A stretch of 6,004 nt of DNA from an uncultured Oscillospiraceae bacterium (GTDB lineage: Bacteria > Bacillota > Clostridia > Oscillospirales > Acutalibacteraceae). Shown piece by piece: positions 5,862-6,004 of this stretch (position 1 is the first letter of the stretch; each line of letters opens with the position of its first letter). A program made the translations under genes and the position numbers. The stretch covers positions 1 to 6,004 of the forward strand of contig URPG01000136.1 of the NCBI GenBank assembly GCA_900549675.1, given 5' to 3'. The notes under the pieces are model-generated. The model was not told where the DNA came from and searched no databases. It saw only the letters and a list, made by a program, of their open reading frames with translations.

Positions 5862-6004
5862 GTATTTTTTGTTAAATAATTTATGTATAACTGTAACTAA
5901 AATAAAATTAAAACTATTGATGTTTTAATTAAAATCACTATTTTAAGTGATTGTTTTGCACTAACCCTAAAAGAGCATAATCACTCGCCTCTCAAGAGAC
6001 ACTG
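5862..6004. other. Non-coding AT-rich right end with two small inverted repeats
   Basis: No credible gene is seen here. AATTAAAAC (5906-5914) and GTTTTAATT (5922-5930) form a 9-bp inverted repeat with a seven-base spacer. AATCACT (5933-5939) and AGTGATT (5946-5952) form a second with 7-bp arms. Read on the minus strand, each is followed by a T-rich run (TTTT and TTTTATTTT), so they could end a transcript entering from a minus-strand gene beyond the right edge. A minus-strand frame open to the edge stops at TAG (5969-5967), but only 11 codons are visible, too few to call a gene. Confidence 0.4.

Noticed and set aside
5967..6002. End of a minus-strand gene entering from the right edge (11 codons then TAG)
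   Set aside because: Too short to distinguish from a random open frame; no recognisable residues.

Overview
The window looks like part of a carbohydrate-utilisation locus from a low-GC, Gram-positive bacterium. The DNA is AT-rich, the ribosome binding sites are strong GGAGG types, the solute-binding protein is a Gram-positive-style lipoprotein, and the regulator end and permeases are of the YesN and LplB/LplC types. These are common in Clostridia such as Lachnospiraceae and in Paenibacillus-like Bacilli. A gut Lachnospiraceae-type host is my best guess from protein style, not a firm assignment.

Layout, left to right. Positions 1-310 (+) hold the C-terminal DNA-binding domain of an AraC/YesN-type regulator whose N-terminal part is cut off by the window edge. 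A long bidirectional terminator hairpin (310-370) separates it from a convergent minus-strand gene set. Read in the direction of transcription (right to left), that set is: an LplB-type permease (4771-5715), an LplC-type permease (3850-4752), a large lipoprotein solute-binding protein (1983-3797), then a GH29 alpha-L-fucosidase (379-1851). From about 5716 to the right edge there is no supportable gene; this non-coding stretch contains three inverted repeats, one with perfect 21-bp arms.

How it works together (inference from families): the lipoprotein binds an oligosaccharide outside the cell and the two permeases form the membrane channel. No ATPase gene is present, as is usual for this transporter type, which generally borrows a shared MsmX/MsmK-like ATPase. 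The fucosidase has no signal peptide, so it should remove L-fucose from the imported sugar in the cytoplasm. The natural substrate class would be fucosylated oligosaccharides, for example from host mucins, milk or plant glycans. The YesN-type regulator next door may sense the same sugar through a partner sensor kinase outside the window.

The core genes are a recognisable, ordinary system. The most notable parts are regulatory. A near-consensus sigma-A promoter is built over the stop codon of the binding-protein gene, and a 15-bp hairpin lies at the predicted 5' end of the fucosidase transcript. The unusually long perfect palindrome lies upstream of the operon. I found no evidence of a wholly new system, mobile element, RNA gene or CRISPR array.
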